31,443 bases of DNA. Source: Schoenoplectus triqueter (taxonomy: Eukaryota > Streptophyta > Magnoliopsida > Poales > Cyperaceae). The notes beneath the pieces are model-generated. The model was not told the origin of the DNA. It made no database searches and saw only the letters and a program-made list of their open reading frames with translations. Both the position numbers and the translations under genes were made by a program. The DNA lies in assembly GCA_964058805.1 (NCBI GenBank), contig CAXKVV010001565.1, positions 1 through 31,443 of the forward strand, written 5' to 3'. Positions 1-11,600 of the stretch are shown here, piece after piece. The stretch's first letter is position 1. The number at the start of each line of letters is the position of its first letter.

Positions 1-618
1 AAAGGTCAAAATGGAATTTGTTTAAATTTTGAATACAAAAATGTAAATGAGTGATAATTAAAGGAATTATTTAATTTATTAAAGTATTGAATAAATTGTG
101 TTGGTTCAACTTCAATGTCACCTTGGTTGGATATGTGATATGTCGTTGGTTCTGATAAGAAGCAATATCTTCCAACAATTTGTTTGTTGTTACAATTGTA
201 AAGTTCAGACAAATTCATGTTTCAGTACATAAAGTTCCTTATGGAATTTTCTTCCCTCTTGCCTTAGAATTCATGCAAACATCATCAATTAATAAAATCC
301 CTCCCACCTCGGCACCTCAACTCATGGAATTACATTTTTTTTTTGATAAATAATACGAACTGATGTACGAATATTTTATAAAAAATACAATCAATTCGTT
401 CTGGGACTTCTAAAGCACAAGCATTCGTCTAGTTGCAGCCGAAGATTCTTTACTGATTGGAAAAAAATACCAATTTTTTTTTATTCTTACCAAAATTTGT
501 AGAATTTTTATTTCACTGATGAAAATATCCTGAATGCAACTAGCAAAAAAATGAGGAAATTTGTTACGAGTTCTCTGGATGACTAACTCAAACATTGTGT
601 CCTCGGGCTGCCCGGATT
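1..618. other. AT-rich intergenic DNA, no convincing gene
   Basis: No recognisable domain or gene structure is visible. A 70-codon open frame on the minus strand (218 to 6) has fairly protein-like composition but no relative I recognise, and it runs towards the window edge. A short inverted repeat (TAGTTGCA near 429 and TGCAACTA near 534) gives no boundary evidence for a transposon. Confidence 0.5.
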
Positions 619-642
619 ACACACACACACACACACACACAC
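619..642. repeat. (AC)12 microsatellite
   Basis: A pure run of 12 AC dinucleotides. It explains the low-complexity reading frames on both strands here (His-Thr repeats on plus, Cys-Val repeats on minus), so those should not be taken as genes. Confidence 0.95.
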
Positions 643-2398
643 AAAGAATATCTAGATAGTGGGAATTTTACAAATAAAAGACTAATTAGTTTTGTGTACT
701 TTTTGAGTTTTGGGTGGATGCAACTATCTAACAAGAGCCCACTCGCTACAAAGAGTTTATATCTTGACACTGACACCTGACATACATCATTGTTTTAGTT
801 ATTTTAATGTCTTATTATTACTAACTTCTTTTTGCAACTAGGTTTTTTTTTTTGCCTAAGCATGCATCTAATTCATGACGTGTCCGAAAGAAGCAACTTC
901 ATTGTATAATTTTCCGCGTAAGCTTCGGTTGACCTGTCAATTTGCTGCTGATGTTTTAAATTAAAGTTGTTCATGAAATTCTATTATTTTCTTATTTTAT
1001 TCATATAGTATTTTATATGATGTACATGATAATATTCTTTTCATTAATTTATTCCATAAGATATTAGGGTCAAAAGAATTGATTAGCTTATTTGATATGG
1101 ATATAGGTATTCATACTGTTAAATGATATGTTTTAAATTGTTTTTTATGTATTTAACTACATAAAGTGTTATTATTATTGTGAGATCGATTTATATATAT
1201 ATATTTTTTTATATTTTTATGTAATTAGTAATTTACGGAGAAATTGAATTTGTATAATACTTTCTATACTTTTATTTGCTAAACAATAATTTTGTCTAGG
1301 TATAGTACTTCTAAAGATGATGTTAAAGAATAATTATGTTCATTTTATTTTTATTATCATGTCCATACCGTATTCAAAGTAAAATATTTTTATTTACTGT
1401 TTTTTGAGTTAAATAATATAAGTTATGAATTTATTTGATATATCAACGTCACATGATTAGGCCATTTTACGTGATGTGTCATAACATATTAATTTAAGTC
1501 GATTAATTAGGTGAAATATGCGATTAATTTTAGTTAGATATCATCATGTCGAAGAATATGCCAGAGAGACGTCAGAAAACGTGTCATGACACACCGGTCA
1601 TTATTTAAACCATTGATGATAATAAATTATAAGGACTACTTAAAAGAAAACATTAGCATACGTGTTTATACGCGTTTTAACAAATTCTAATATATTTTTT
1701 TTAGGACTGCATTGTATAAAGGGAAAGATAGCCGGGAGCAACTTATACAAGTACTTTTGTAGTTTTATGGGAATTGATTGTATTTTTTTGTGGGAATTAT
1801 TTCTTACCCTAAACAATTATATTAGTTATTTTTTGAGAATTCAAATATTTGATCTATCAATTTAATTCATAATTTATTTTTTCTTATTATTAATTTATAA
1901 TATTTTACGTCTGTGTCCAACATCATATTATGTCTTTATTTATTTTTTTAAGTATCATGTCGTGTTGTATCATGTCGGAATGTCTATATCGATATCACAT
2001 AGCAGACAACATATCCTGTTTGCCAATAGGCAAAAATCATACTAAATCTAAACCCTTCGTGTTCATCAAGATATGTGCAAACATGAATATGATATAAATT
2101 CGTCAGATGGCAAAGTTTAGTAGAGTTCATAAACTGACACGTTGAATATCACAGCTATATTACAATGTCATTGCTTATCACACGATACATCTCTTTTCAA
2201 TTAATACTAGCACATTATATGAAATCTTTTAGATATTTCATGTGATTACATAAAAGCCATACAATTATTTTTTGATATCTTGGCATAAATATAAAATATA
2301 TTTTATGTTATATATAATTTTGCATATCACGATAATATATAGTATACCATATATTCTATTAATACATCATGATATGACACTTTATATCTATAACTATA
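643..2398. other. AT-rich non-coding stretch
   Basis: There is no frame with recognisable coding content. A perfect 12-bp palindrome GTGTCATGACAC lies at 1581-1592, and related GTGTCAT/ATGACAC strings recur up to about 3140. This suggests old, decayed repeat DNA, but I could not define element ends. Confidence 0.5.
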
Positions 2399-2845
2399 TT
2401 TATACTATATTATAAAGAGTATATGTAGTGGAGGCTTCCATTAATATTATCAGCTAATGTATAATAACTAAAATATTTATATCTAATTTTCGATTGAGAT
2501 TGATTAATTTAATAAAGCGAAAGTTCAGATTTCAGTCAAATTTATTTGTTTTTCTCTTTATTTCATTCGCTATTTTTTATCATGCATTTATAAGAGAGAT
2601 AAAAATTTAAGTTACATTGTAGGAAAAAAACTACACATTGTACAATTTTACTTAGAAAAGAAAAATGTGCATTGTCTTTTATAAAACAATAAATTAATTT
2701 TATTTAAAATTTTAAGAGCCTTTACAATTATTTTAGATATAAATTATATCTAAGTAATATATATATTTTTTTATAATAAAATTAGTATTAAATATAAATA
2801 TATTTTAAATTAATAGGTCCGTACAACGTACGGATTCTATGTTAA
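2399..2845 (+). mobile_element. Helitron-like non-autonomous element (degenerate)
   Basis: The left end (TATACTATATTATAAAG at about 2401) resembles the 5' ends of the two clearer Helitrons in this window (TCTATACTATTATATAAA). The right end has a perfect 7-bp-stem hairpin, TCCGTAC-AAC-GTACGGA (2818-2834). Helitron 3' ends carry such a hairpin about 10 nt before a CTRR terminus. Here the expected terminus reads TTAA followed by T, so it has decayed. There is no coding capacity. Assignment rests on end structure only. Confidence 0.4.
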
Positions 2846-3418
2846 TCTATGTAAATCTAATCGTAATATATCTCACATGTGTCGTGTCATTGATATGATA
2901 TATCATTCTCGAGATGATATGAAAAAAATATATTAATTGCGTAATATCATATTATATAAATATATTTTAATCATATCACAATATTTACGTAACCGAAATA
3001 CACATTTTTTTCATGGCACAGGAAACGTCTATATACCAAAAGACGTAATTTTTTACTGAAATCCGTATTTTTCATGACACAAGACACATCACAATTTTTA
3101 ATCACGACCAAAAATCACATATTTTTCACATCATACAACATGTCACTTTTTTTATTCACGGCTGCACCAGTGTGAGTGGATTTTGATGAGGGTCAAACAC
3201 GAATCGGTATCATTTGGAGGGCAGAAAATGCTCTTCAGATGACGTATTTTTTCATCCGAACTGTTTAATTAAATATTAACGATTCTGATTTGATAATAAA
3301 TTATTCTTACATCAAAAATTTATACTTGAACTTTTTCAAAACTGTTCAGAGCGGTCTAGATTAATGTTTGAAATTTCTTCGTATAAAAAAGTAATATTCT
3401 TCCGGTCAAACACACCTT
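2846..3418. other. AT-rich DNA upstream of the F-box gene
   Basis: No gene is visible. Strings of the type CATGACAC/CATGGCAC recur (about 3013, 3073 and 3137), continuing the motif seen near 1581. No TATA box convincing enough to assign was found for the downstream F-box gene. Confidence 0.45.
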
Positions 3419-3464
3419 AATTACATGTACCTCACCCTCCAAAAAAAAAAATTACATGTACCTC
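3419..3464 (+). mobile_element. Extremely 5'-truncated retroposon scar (poly-A with target duplication)
   Basis: A 15-bp direct repeat AATTACATGTACCTC (3419-3433 and 3450-3464) brackets ACCCTCC plus a run of A. Direct repeats around a poly-A tail are the mark of target-primed reverse transcription. Here almost nothing of the retroposon was copied except its tail. A simple tandem duplication with slippage is the alternative. Confidence 0.5.
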
Positions 3465-3675
3465 CAAATCTCGCCCTGTTTTATGTGGCATATCCATACG
3501 GCGATCCATCACGCAGACAACCCAAATAGACGTGTCGAACTGTCAATTAACGTTAATAGCTGGAGATTAGGAGATATCCGATAGTCAACCCGCTACACTA
3601 TATCTCATTTCCTTTTAAGCCACAGGAAAATCGGTGAACTCGAAATTCATTCGGTCCGATGGTGTATAATTCCCC

Positions 3676-3710
3676 TCCCAAGTCCCAAGTCCCAAGTCCC
3701 AAATCCCAAC
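3676..3710 (+). repeat. Five tandem copies of a 7-bp unit TCCCAAG
   Basis: Five consecutive heptamers lie just before the F-box coding region, the last two with a changed final base. The unit is not a multiple of three, so copy-number change would shift any frame read through it. This argues that the block is 5' untranslated and supports the downstream ATG at 3791 as the start. Confidence 0.8.
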
Positions 3711-3790
3711 CAAACCGCCAAACCGGTCTCCTAGTCCTACCCATTCCCAGGTCCCCAAGGCCTCAAACCTTAGAAACAGTCAAACAGATA

Positions 3791-4843
3791 ATGAGCAAGA
3801 GACAGCACACCTCACTCTCCTCCACCTGCTCCGACCTCTCCAGCTGGGCCCACCTCCCGCCGGAGCTCCTTGATCAGATCTTTGCGCTCCTCCCCCCCTC
3901 CGATCGCTATCGCTTTCGTCTTATCTGCTCCCCTTGGCGCGCCCTCGCTATGCGATCCATTCCTCCTTCCCCTGTCCCATTCGAGCCGCCTCGCCTCCTC
4001 CTTCCCCGACCCGACAACTCTATTTCCTTCTTCGACCTCTTCAATCGCAAATCCCTCTCGTGTTCTCTTTCCCCGGCCCACCGCCAGGCCCGCTGCTTCG
4101 GCTACCTTGACGGCTGGTTTTTCTTGGTCTCAGATCAGAATTCATCCCGCGCATGTCTCTTTAATCCTGTACTTGTTGTGGAAATTCCTTTACCGGACCT
4201 CGAATTCCCCATTGAAAAGGCAATTTTGTCAGCCCCACCTGGATTCCCCAACTGTGTTGTGGCAGTGATGGGACGATCATATTCAATTGCGCTGTGTGAA
4301 CCGGCAGGGAAGAGATGGCAGGTGATTGATCTCGGGAACCGGATTTTGTGTGATATTATTTTCTGGCAGAACCAGCTATGCGGGGTGGAAAAAAATTACG
4401 GTAATGTCCTGATTTGTAACTTTGACATGGAATCCCGCAAGACCATTATATTAACCGTGCGGTTGCCTGGACTGTGGACGATTGAGAGTGCGACATTTCT
4501 GGTTGAATCGACAGGCGGCGAGCTGTTGGCAGTTTGGCATTCTTTTGACAGGTTCTGGGTTTATAAGCTGAGCCAGAGTAGTACCTGGGAGTATATGGAG
4601 CAAATTGGGGATCAGGCTCTGTTTCTCGGCGTGATCCGATCTGAGTCGGTTCCAGTCAATCGGTTTCTTGGCTCGGGTTTGAGAGAAAACTCAATTTATT
4701 GGACCAGCAGAAAGTTTAAGAGTAGCTTCGGCGTAGCAGTAATTTATTCAATGGAGGATTATGTGATGTCGCCTTTGCCGGTCTCGGAGCGGTACTCGAT
4801 CCTGATTGACCCAGTTTGGGTTAGCCCCGTTATCTGGCCTTGA
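3791..4843 (+). CDS. F-box protein with DUF295 (KIB1-4 beta-propeller) domain
   Basis: Single-exon gene of 350 codons from the ATG at 3791. The N-terminal F-box occupies about residues 19-56 (WAHLPPELLDQIFALLPP, then the conserved RLICSPWRALA). F-boxes bind the SKP1-type adaptor of SCF ubiquitin ligases. The rest resembles the plant DUF295 family, including the family-like C-terminus with PVWVSPVIWP at the very end; this part probably selects the substrate, which is unknown. An in-frame ATG at 3659 would add 44 residues rich in Pro, Ser and Lys encoded partly by a 7-bp tandem repeat, so I prefer 3791. The first 350 bases of the frame are strongly GC-rich and the remainder is less so. The gene converges on the MATE gene to its right. 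Intact, with no frameshift. Confidence 0.88.
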   Translation: MSKRQHTSLSSTCSDLSSWAHLPPELLDQIFALLPPSDRYRFRLICSPWRALAMRSIPPSPVPFEPPRLLLPRPDNSISFFDLFNRKSLSCSLSPAHRQARCFGYLDGWFFLVSDQNSSRACLFNPVLVVEIPLPDLEFPIEKAILSAPPGFPNCVVAVMGRSYSIALCEPAGKRWQVIDLGNRILCDIIFWQNQLCGVEKNYGNVLICNFDMESRKTIILTVRLPGLWTIESATFLVESTGGELLAVWHSFDRFWVYKLSQSSTWEYMEQIGDQALFLGVIRSESVPVNRFLGSGLRENSIYWTSRKFKSSFGVAVIYSMEDYVMSPLPVSERYSILIDPVWVSPVIWP

Positions 4844-5610
4844 CGGCTTCCCCGGTTTTTGGGCTGGGTTTACAGTAAGATTTTCCTGTTTTTCATTATG
4901 TACAATTAAAGTATGATTGAACTTTATTTATGGGGGTGACTGAGGAACTACAATCTATGAGAGTGAGAGTGACCGAAGTATAGGAAAGCAAAAGAATAGT
5001 TAGCTTATTTTTTTTAAGAATATATTGGTCCATAGGCCCTGTTTTATTGGTCCGCTGTCTCAATTTGAATTTTTTGACCAGTTGAACCAGAGACTGCTTG
5101 GATTATTTATTTCTGAACCATTATGTATAAATTGTTTTGTCTTCTGGATAGGGGTCATTTTCATTATGAGCTGTCGAATGATCTAATAAAGCAAATTGAC
5201 CCTTTAATTTTATTTATCTTATGAATTATCAACACAATTTATTAGTATTCTTTCTGAATAAATATCGATTTACATTTTTTAATCAAGCATTTGTCTTCTG
5301 CTACATCTCTTGACATTGTCACTTGTGGGGAGCGATGAATGGAGTTGTGTTAGTTTTTCAATCCGTCGATGGTGCGTATGATTTTTCCTTTTTTAAACAT
5401 GAGAAATATATCAACCATAGAAAATGGAGGAATGCCATTCTGGTATAAACTAATTTAGTAACTACAAAAATCGAACTTTGATATGATGCTAAGTTGCTAA
5501 CAGTTGCTTAATTTTTTTTTGGTACTGTTAGGTAGGAAGTGATCTTTGCATGCATCAAATATTTGATTCCCTCCAAAAAAGAAATATCTAATTTCACCAG
5601 GAATGTTTCT
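4844..5610. other. Convergent intergenic spacer (3' ends of F-box and MATE gene 1)
   Basis: The two genes face each other here, so the stretch must contain both 3' untranslated regions and polyadenylation sites. AATAAA-like strings occur on the plus strand near 5185 (CTAATAAAGC) and 5257 (GAATAAAT). No other gene or repeat is visible. Confidence 0.6.
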
Positions 5611-8600
5611 TTATAACTTCTCTTGTCCATATTTAGACTCCCCCGATGGTAAGAGCCACTTAGTAACTCGTGCTTGAGCCAGCGCAACCTGCATTTCAAA
5701 GTATGTTAATAATATTTAATATAATTAAGCAAATTTCCAGTATGAAATAATTAAGCAATTTTGTTCATCTTGTTGAAAATAGGTGGACGACATTTTTAAA
5801 TAACATTTTGCGTTATTCACGATCAGTTAAAATTGCAAAATAGTATTCCGAATTTATGATGTGGTAATGGCCGGATTCATGCAACAATTGTTTTGTTATT
5901 GGGAAGTTCCATTTATATACCTTGAATTTTCACAATTTTTAAATAATTAGAATTAAAAGTACAATCATGCATTTATGGGAGGAAACCAATTTTTTCACCT
6001 TGACAACGTGAGCGAGATAAACTACCGCTTTGACAAAATACATTTTTTTTAGCTATCATAAAACAAGCATTTATGGTCCAATATATACACAATTGAAAAT
6101 TGATGAAAAATCTGTTGGCATGTATAGAGTTTTGTAATGCTGAATTTTATTAACTTCTATTATTACTTAATAGGGCTGTAACCAGGTACGGATATAGGAT
6201 TTTGATCAGGGAGGCAATTATCGGATTGTAATAGCTTATCGTGTTCAAATTCATTAATTAATTGGATACTAAATAAAAAATTAATAATTTAATATATATT
6301 CTTACCTAATAAAAAAATTATTAACATAATAACATTTTATATATTAAAAATAACAAAATAAAGCTCAAAGTAATAGATAATCAAGTTGATGAAAAAAGTT
6401 TTCATCTACAGAATTTTATATTTTGCTATCTTTGTATAATTATTTCATTATGCACGATATTAAATATTTTTTTCTTAATAAAATTAATCAGACAATCCGG
6501 TGGGGGGGGGCAAATTATCGAAAACATTATCGAAAAACACTATTTTTCAAATCTAGGAGGGGGCAGCTGCCCCCTGGTATACAGTGGATCTGTCCCTGAC
6601 TGTAACTCACGCTTCACCCCGATAATATAGTTCTCAAATAAATAATTAATAATATAAAATTTTATATTAAAGAAAATTTAGACATATATTTTTAAATGCT
6701 AAATAATGATTATAATTATAATAATAATAAATAATATAATTAAATATATAATAATTTATAAATGATCATATAAAAAATTAGATCATTTTAAGAGTTAAGT
6801 TTCATCTTAAATACATTACATATATTATTTTAAATGAGGAGAGAGAAACTATTTTATATAAATCTTTGAATTCAAGAGTATGAAAATATTTAAACAAAAT
6901 CAATAGTGAAGAAAATTGATGATGTGACATGCTTCAAAAGTTTAAAATCTTAACCCTCGTTTTTTATTATTAAGAATTCTTTTTTGAAGGATGGTTGCTC
7001 CCCGTAATAAAAAAAAAGTTTATTCTTCCTATAATGCTTAAAAATGAACAAGAAAAACAAAAAAAATTACCTGATTGTCCCAATCTGTTCTCCAAGTAAT
7101 ATAAATGAGCAGAATGGTTTGAATTCCCGTTCCAAGAATCATGCCCACCCAAATTCCCTACAATTTCAATTGAAGCAATTAAATAATTATCGGGTTCCAT
7201 GTTCCTGGCAATTTGGTATCAGTACCAAAAGAAAATCCTATCCTATTTGGTACCATATTTTTCTTCTGGAATTAGTGAAATAATTCTTCCCCGAATATAT
7301 ACCATTTTTTACACTAGCAGAAATTTTTTGGGGGAAGGAGGTAACCATTAACAAATACAAATTTAGAAAAGGAATATGACATTTCTTTAAAAAATAAAAT
7401 GTCAAAGAATACTAGATTATTTATTTCTGAAAAAAAATCCTTCACTTGAGAGTATAAACAAAATATCCTTATGATTTGCTATCTGTTGAAGGATTTTATT
7501 GGGGGAAGGATTTATTTCTAACAAAAAATCGGTCAAATTTCTCTATTCTTTTGGGAATATAGCTGCTTCCACTCGATTATGAATTAATATGATACTTTTT
7601 AATTTTCCATAGAAATTAGCAATCCTTAATTGGCTTAAAATTTGAACAAAAAAGGGAACACAACTAAGAAGTGGAACCGTCGACCGAGAATTTGAACAGG
7701 GTATATTTTCCTGATCACTTATTACATATGATTTATGAATATATATCTTAAAAATTTGAAAAAGGGCTTTGAAATTGCAATAGAGAATTATACCTTGACT
7801 TGATAGCCGATAAAATAGCCTAGCACAATTCCAATCGGTATTCCAACCAAGTAGTAGCATGCAAGATTTACATAAGCTACTAAACTCTGCCATCCTGCTC
7901 CAACAGCAACACCTATTTAAAAAAAAAAAGAGAGAAAATCAGTCTCAGTCCTTTACCAAGAGATGATCTGATGATGCATGGAGAAGCTATCTAAACTCTT
8001 ATCATCGTTCTCTGTTATATAACCACAAATAGAAGTCCAATAGGAGGGATATTTATAAAAAATAAATCTAAATTAAACATGAAGTTTGACCACCATTGTA
8101 CCAGTAATGCCAGTAAGTACTGGTACATATAAATACTCTATCAAGACTCTTAAATTCCAAAAATTTTAGATCATAAAATGCAAAAAAAATAGTAACTTAC
8201 CTGAAAGCACTGGTTGAACACTGTTAAGAAGAATAGTGAAGGCCAAAAGAGAAGATAGGTCGGCAACCGCATCAGCCACTGCTTTGCTATTGGTAAATAA
8301 GTATGCCAGGCTCCCTTTAAACGATAAGAATAGTGTAAATAGAACAACACCGATTGATAATGAGGTGCTCACGACTACTTTGATTGAGAACTTTGCATTT
8401 CTCGCGCTTCCTGCTCCTAGTTCATTCGCAACACGCACTCTGCATTGTTTCAGAAATGTTTATATATATCATGTTCTAATTAGTCATGTATATTCAATTT
8501 CTTTGTATTCCCACTAGATATTATATGAACTATAAGTAATTCAATGTATATAAGGAGATAAATGTGTAATACCCTGCGGCAGCCAAGAAACCTACTGAAA

Positions 8601-11600
8601 TCATCATCTCCCATCCACTGATGTTAAGGCTGTCAAATTCAACACGATTAATTACTAAGAATGATTTGAATATTTTATTTTCGGAAGGAATTTATCTCAG
8701 AAGAACATACCATATTGAGAGAGCATCAATTGCAACTTCTGCATTCTTCATTTTACCCGTTAGCAGTACCAAAATAGTGTTGTACCACAGTTCTAAGCTA
8801 CAATAAGATAAAATAAAATAAAATAAAAAACACACATATATCATCTTAGTTTTTCAAAAAAAAATAACATACACACCTTAATCAAAATTAAAAGCATCAA
8901 AAACGAGTTAATCAAATCTTACCAGACCATGGCACCCGAAGATAAAGAGAGTTTGATAACAAGCCACAGATCCTTAAAAGCATCCCATGAAAACCCTTTC
9001 CATGTCTCTGGGCATCCCCCACACAACACAAACCCAAATTGACCAAAAATAGGTATCCACATGGCGAGTATCATCGACCCCATTGCGCCGGTAATTCCCA
9101 TAGAGAACTTGAATACCGACAACCATGAAAAGAAGACGTGCAAACCGAGAGAGAGTGCAGCCAAGTATGTTATTATGAGGTTTTTGCTCTGTGACTGGAG
9201 ATACATTTGGAATGTGAAGGAAAAGAGGTACGAGAAGTTGATGGGGATGAACCAGAGGGCGATTGTACCAGCCATGGAGGCAATGGATTCGTCTTGGCCC
9301 AGGAGGCGAAGCAGAGGGGTTGTGAAAATGAATAGAGGTATCATGAGAATTGTGCAAACAATGAGCACGATCCATGATCTTTGAAGGTAGATGCCAAGCA
9401 TGTGGTGCTGCTTTGCGCCATATGCTTGGCCACATAGTGTTTCTAGCGCGCTTGCCATGCCTAACTGCAAAATATTCAGATTTCAGAATTAAAGCTCAGA
9501 ATGATTTGATGGTTATTGCAAGTGAAAGTTATAATAAATATTTATCAAACCTCAGTACCATGATTGTATGTTCTTTTCAAGATTATTGTATGAAGATTTT
9601 ATACTGTACTACAGTTTTTTGTTAGAAATTTAGAGGTTTTTCATTGCTTTTCTTTGGGACAATTTATAGATCAGGATCTGACAAATTTGAGCCAGTTTGT
9701 TTACACCAGTAATTGCATGTTATTAATTTGGGAAATAAATTAATTATAGTTGGATTCCATGCTATTAACAAATAATATATGAAAATTCTTTAACTCTGTT
9801 TAATTTAAAAATTAAATTATTGTCATGAAAACTGAATGCCCCTCAGAGATGTAAAGTATTTTGCTGGTTACTGTTACTCAATAAACTTCTAACAACAGAT
9901 AATTTAATGAAACGAGGTTGGAACATGGCCAACATCTGTGTTATGTGCAGAAGAGAGGGGGAGTCTGTTAGGCATCTTTTCAGTTTGTGTTCTTACACAA
10001 GGACACTTCTCAACATTATACTAACAGATATCACTACCGAGATAATTTCTGATTTCATAGAGATTATTTTAGAATTAAGGGTTGAAAGGAAAATCCGAGA
10101 AGTTGTTTTGATGACACACTATATTATTTGGAGGGAACGATGTTCTAGGATATTCAGAAACGAAGACAAACCAATGCATGTGTTGATGGATGAACTTAGA
10201 GCACAATGGCAGTGGCTCTACTCATATAGTTAGATAGTTATATGTTCAATTGTATTTTTAGTTGCTTTTCTGTTTTTAATTTTTTTTATCAGTTTTCTTC
10301 ACCAGTCTCCAATCTTAGAGACAATTTCTAATGTTTTCAACTGTTATGGTTTTGGTTCTCAAAACCTAACATTGTAGTCATTTTGTTCAATCAGGCGGTG
10401 TTTGGCACTCAATGGAATAGCAAAAAATTGGAATAGAATAGCTATTCCGACGAATTAATTTGCCAAACGAATTTTAGACTAAATAGAAGAGTACAGAATA
10501 GTGCTAATCCGGTATACTAACTTATAGGTGGAATACCAAATTAGCTCTCGTCGGAATAGCAATTATTGTTTGATTATATTATATTATATTATTATATTAT
10601 GATTATGATTAAGATTTAGTATTATTATATTATATTTATGATTATAATTTATTATTATATTAATATTATGATTATTATTTATTATTATTATCATTATATT
10701 ATTATTATTAAATTATTATTATCATTATTGTTATTATATTATCGTTACCATTAGTATTATTATATTATTTATTATTATTATAAATATAATTTTAATATTA
10801 TATTATTATATTATGATTATGATTATTATATTATGATTATATTATTAAAATTATGATTACTTATTATTATTATATTATTATAATTATGATTGTAATTATA
10901 ATTTTTTATTATTATATTACTATATTATGATTATGTTTATATTTTTATTATATTACTATTATAATATTATTATTTATTATGATTATTTTTTATTACTTTA
11001 TTATTATTTTATTATGTTGTATTATATTATTATATGTTGATTATAGTTATGATTAATTTATTATTATATTATTTATAATTATTTTTATTTTTATGATTAT
11101 ATTATTATGATTATGATTATGGTTCTATTATTATGATTATGACTATAATTATTATTATCATGATTATGATTATAATTATTATATTATGATTATATTATTA
11201 AAATTATGATTACTTATTATTATTATATTATTATAATTATGATTGTAATTATAATTTTTTATTATTATATTACTATATTATGATTATGTTTATATTTTTA
11301 TTATATTACTATTATAATATTAGTATCATAATTATTATTATCATAATTATTCATATTTTAACTATTCTGAGTAACAACTGCCAAACGATATTTTCGCTCT
11401 TCCGAATAGTCAAGAATACCACTCTTCTACCACTCTTCCAAAAAAAATATTATTCTATCACTCTTCCAAAGTTATTCCTTAATTTGCCAAACGGACTCTC
11501 AATGATTAAGGGCATGACCATTTTTCCTTCTCAAAAAAAAAATTATCGACATGGTCTCTGGTACGTAGTGAGGGCGAATTTTTTTTTGCTAATTTGAAAA

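Noticed and set aside
588..780. Overlapping frames on both strands with Cys-Val or His-Thr runs
   Set aside because: Produced by the (AC)12 microsatellite; no other support.
3812..4081. 89-codon minus-strand frame and the overlapping 132-codon plus-strand frame (3870-4268)
   Set aside because: Shadows of the GC-rich F-box coding region in other frames, with low-complexity Arg/Gly/Glu or Ser/Pro content.
8974..9435. 153-codon minus-strand frame and the plus-strand frames at 9061-9384 and 9374-9625
   Set aside because: Out-of-frame shadows of MATE gene 1 exon 2 (8923-9464).
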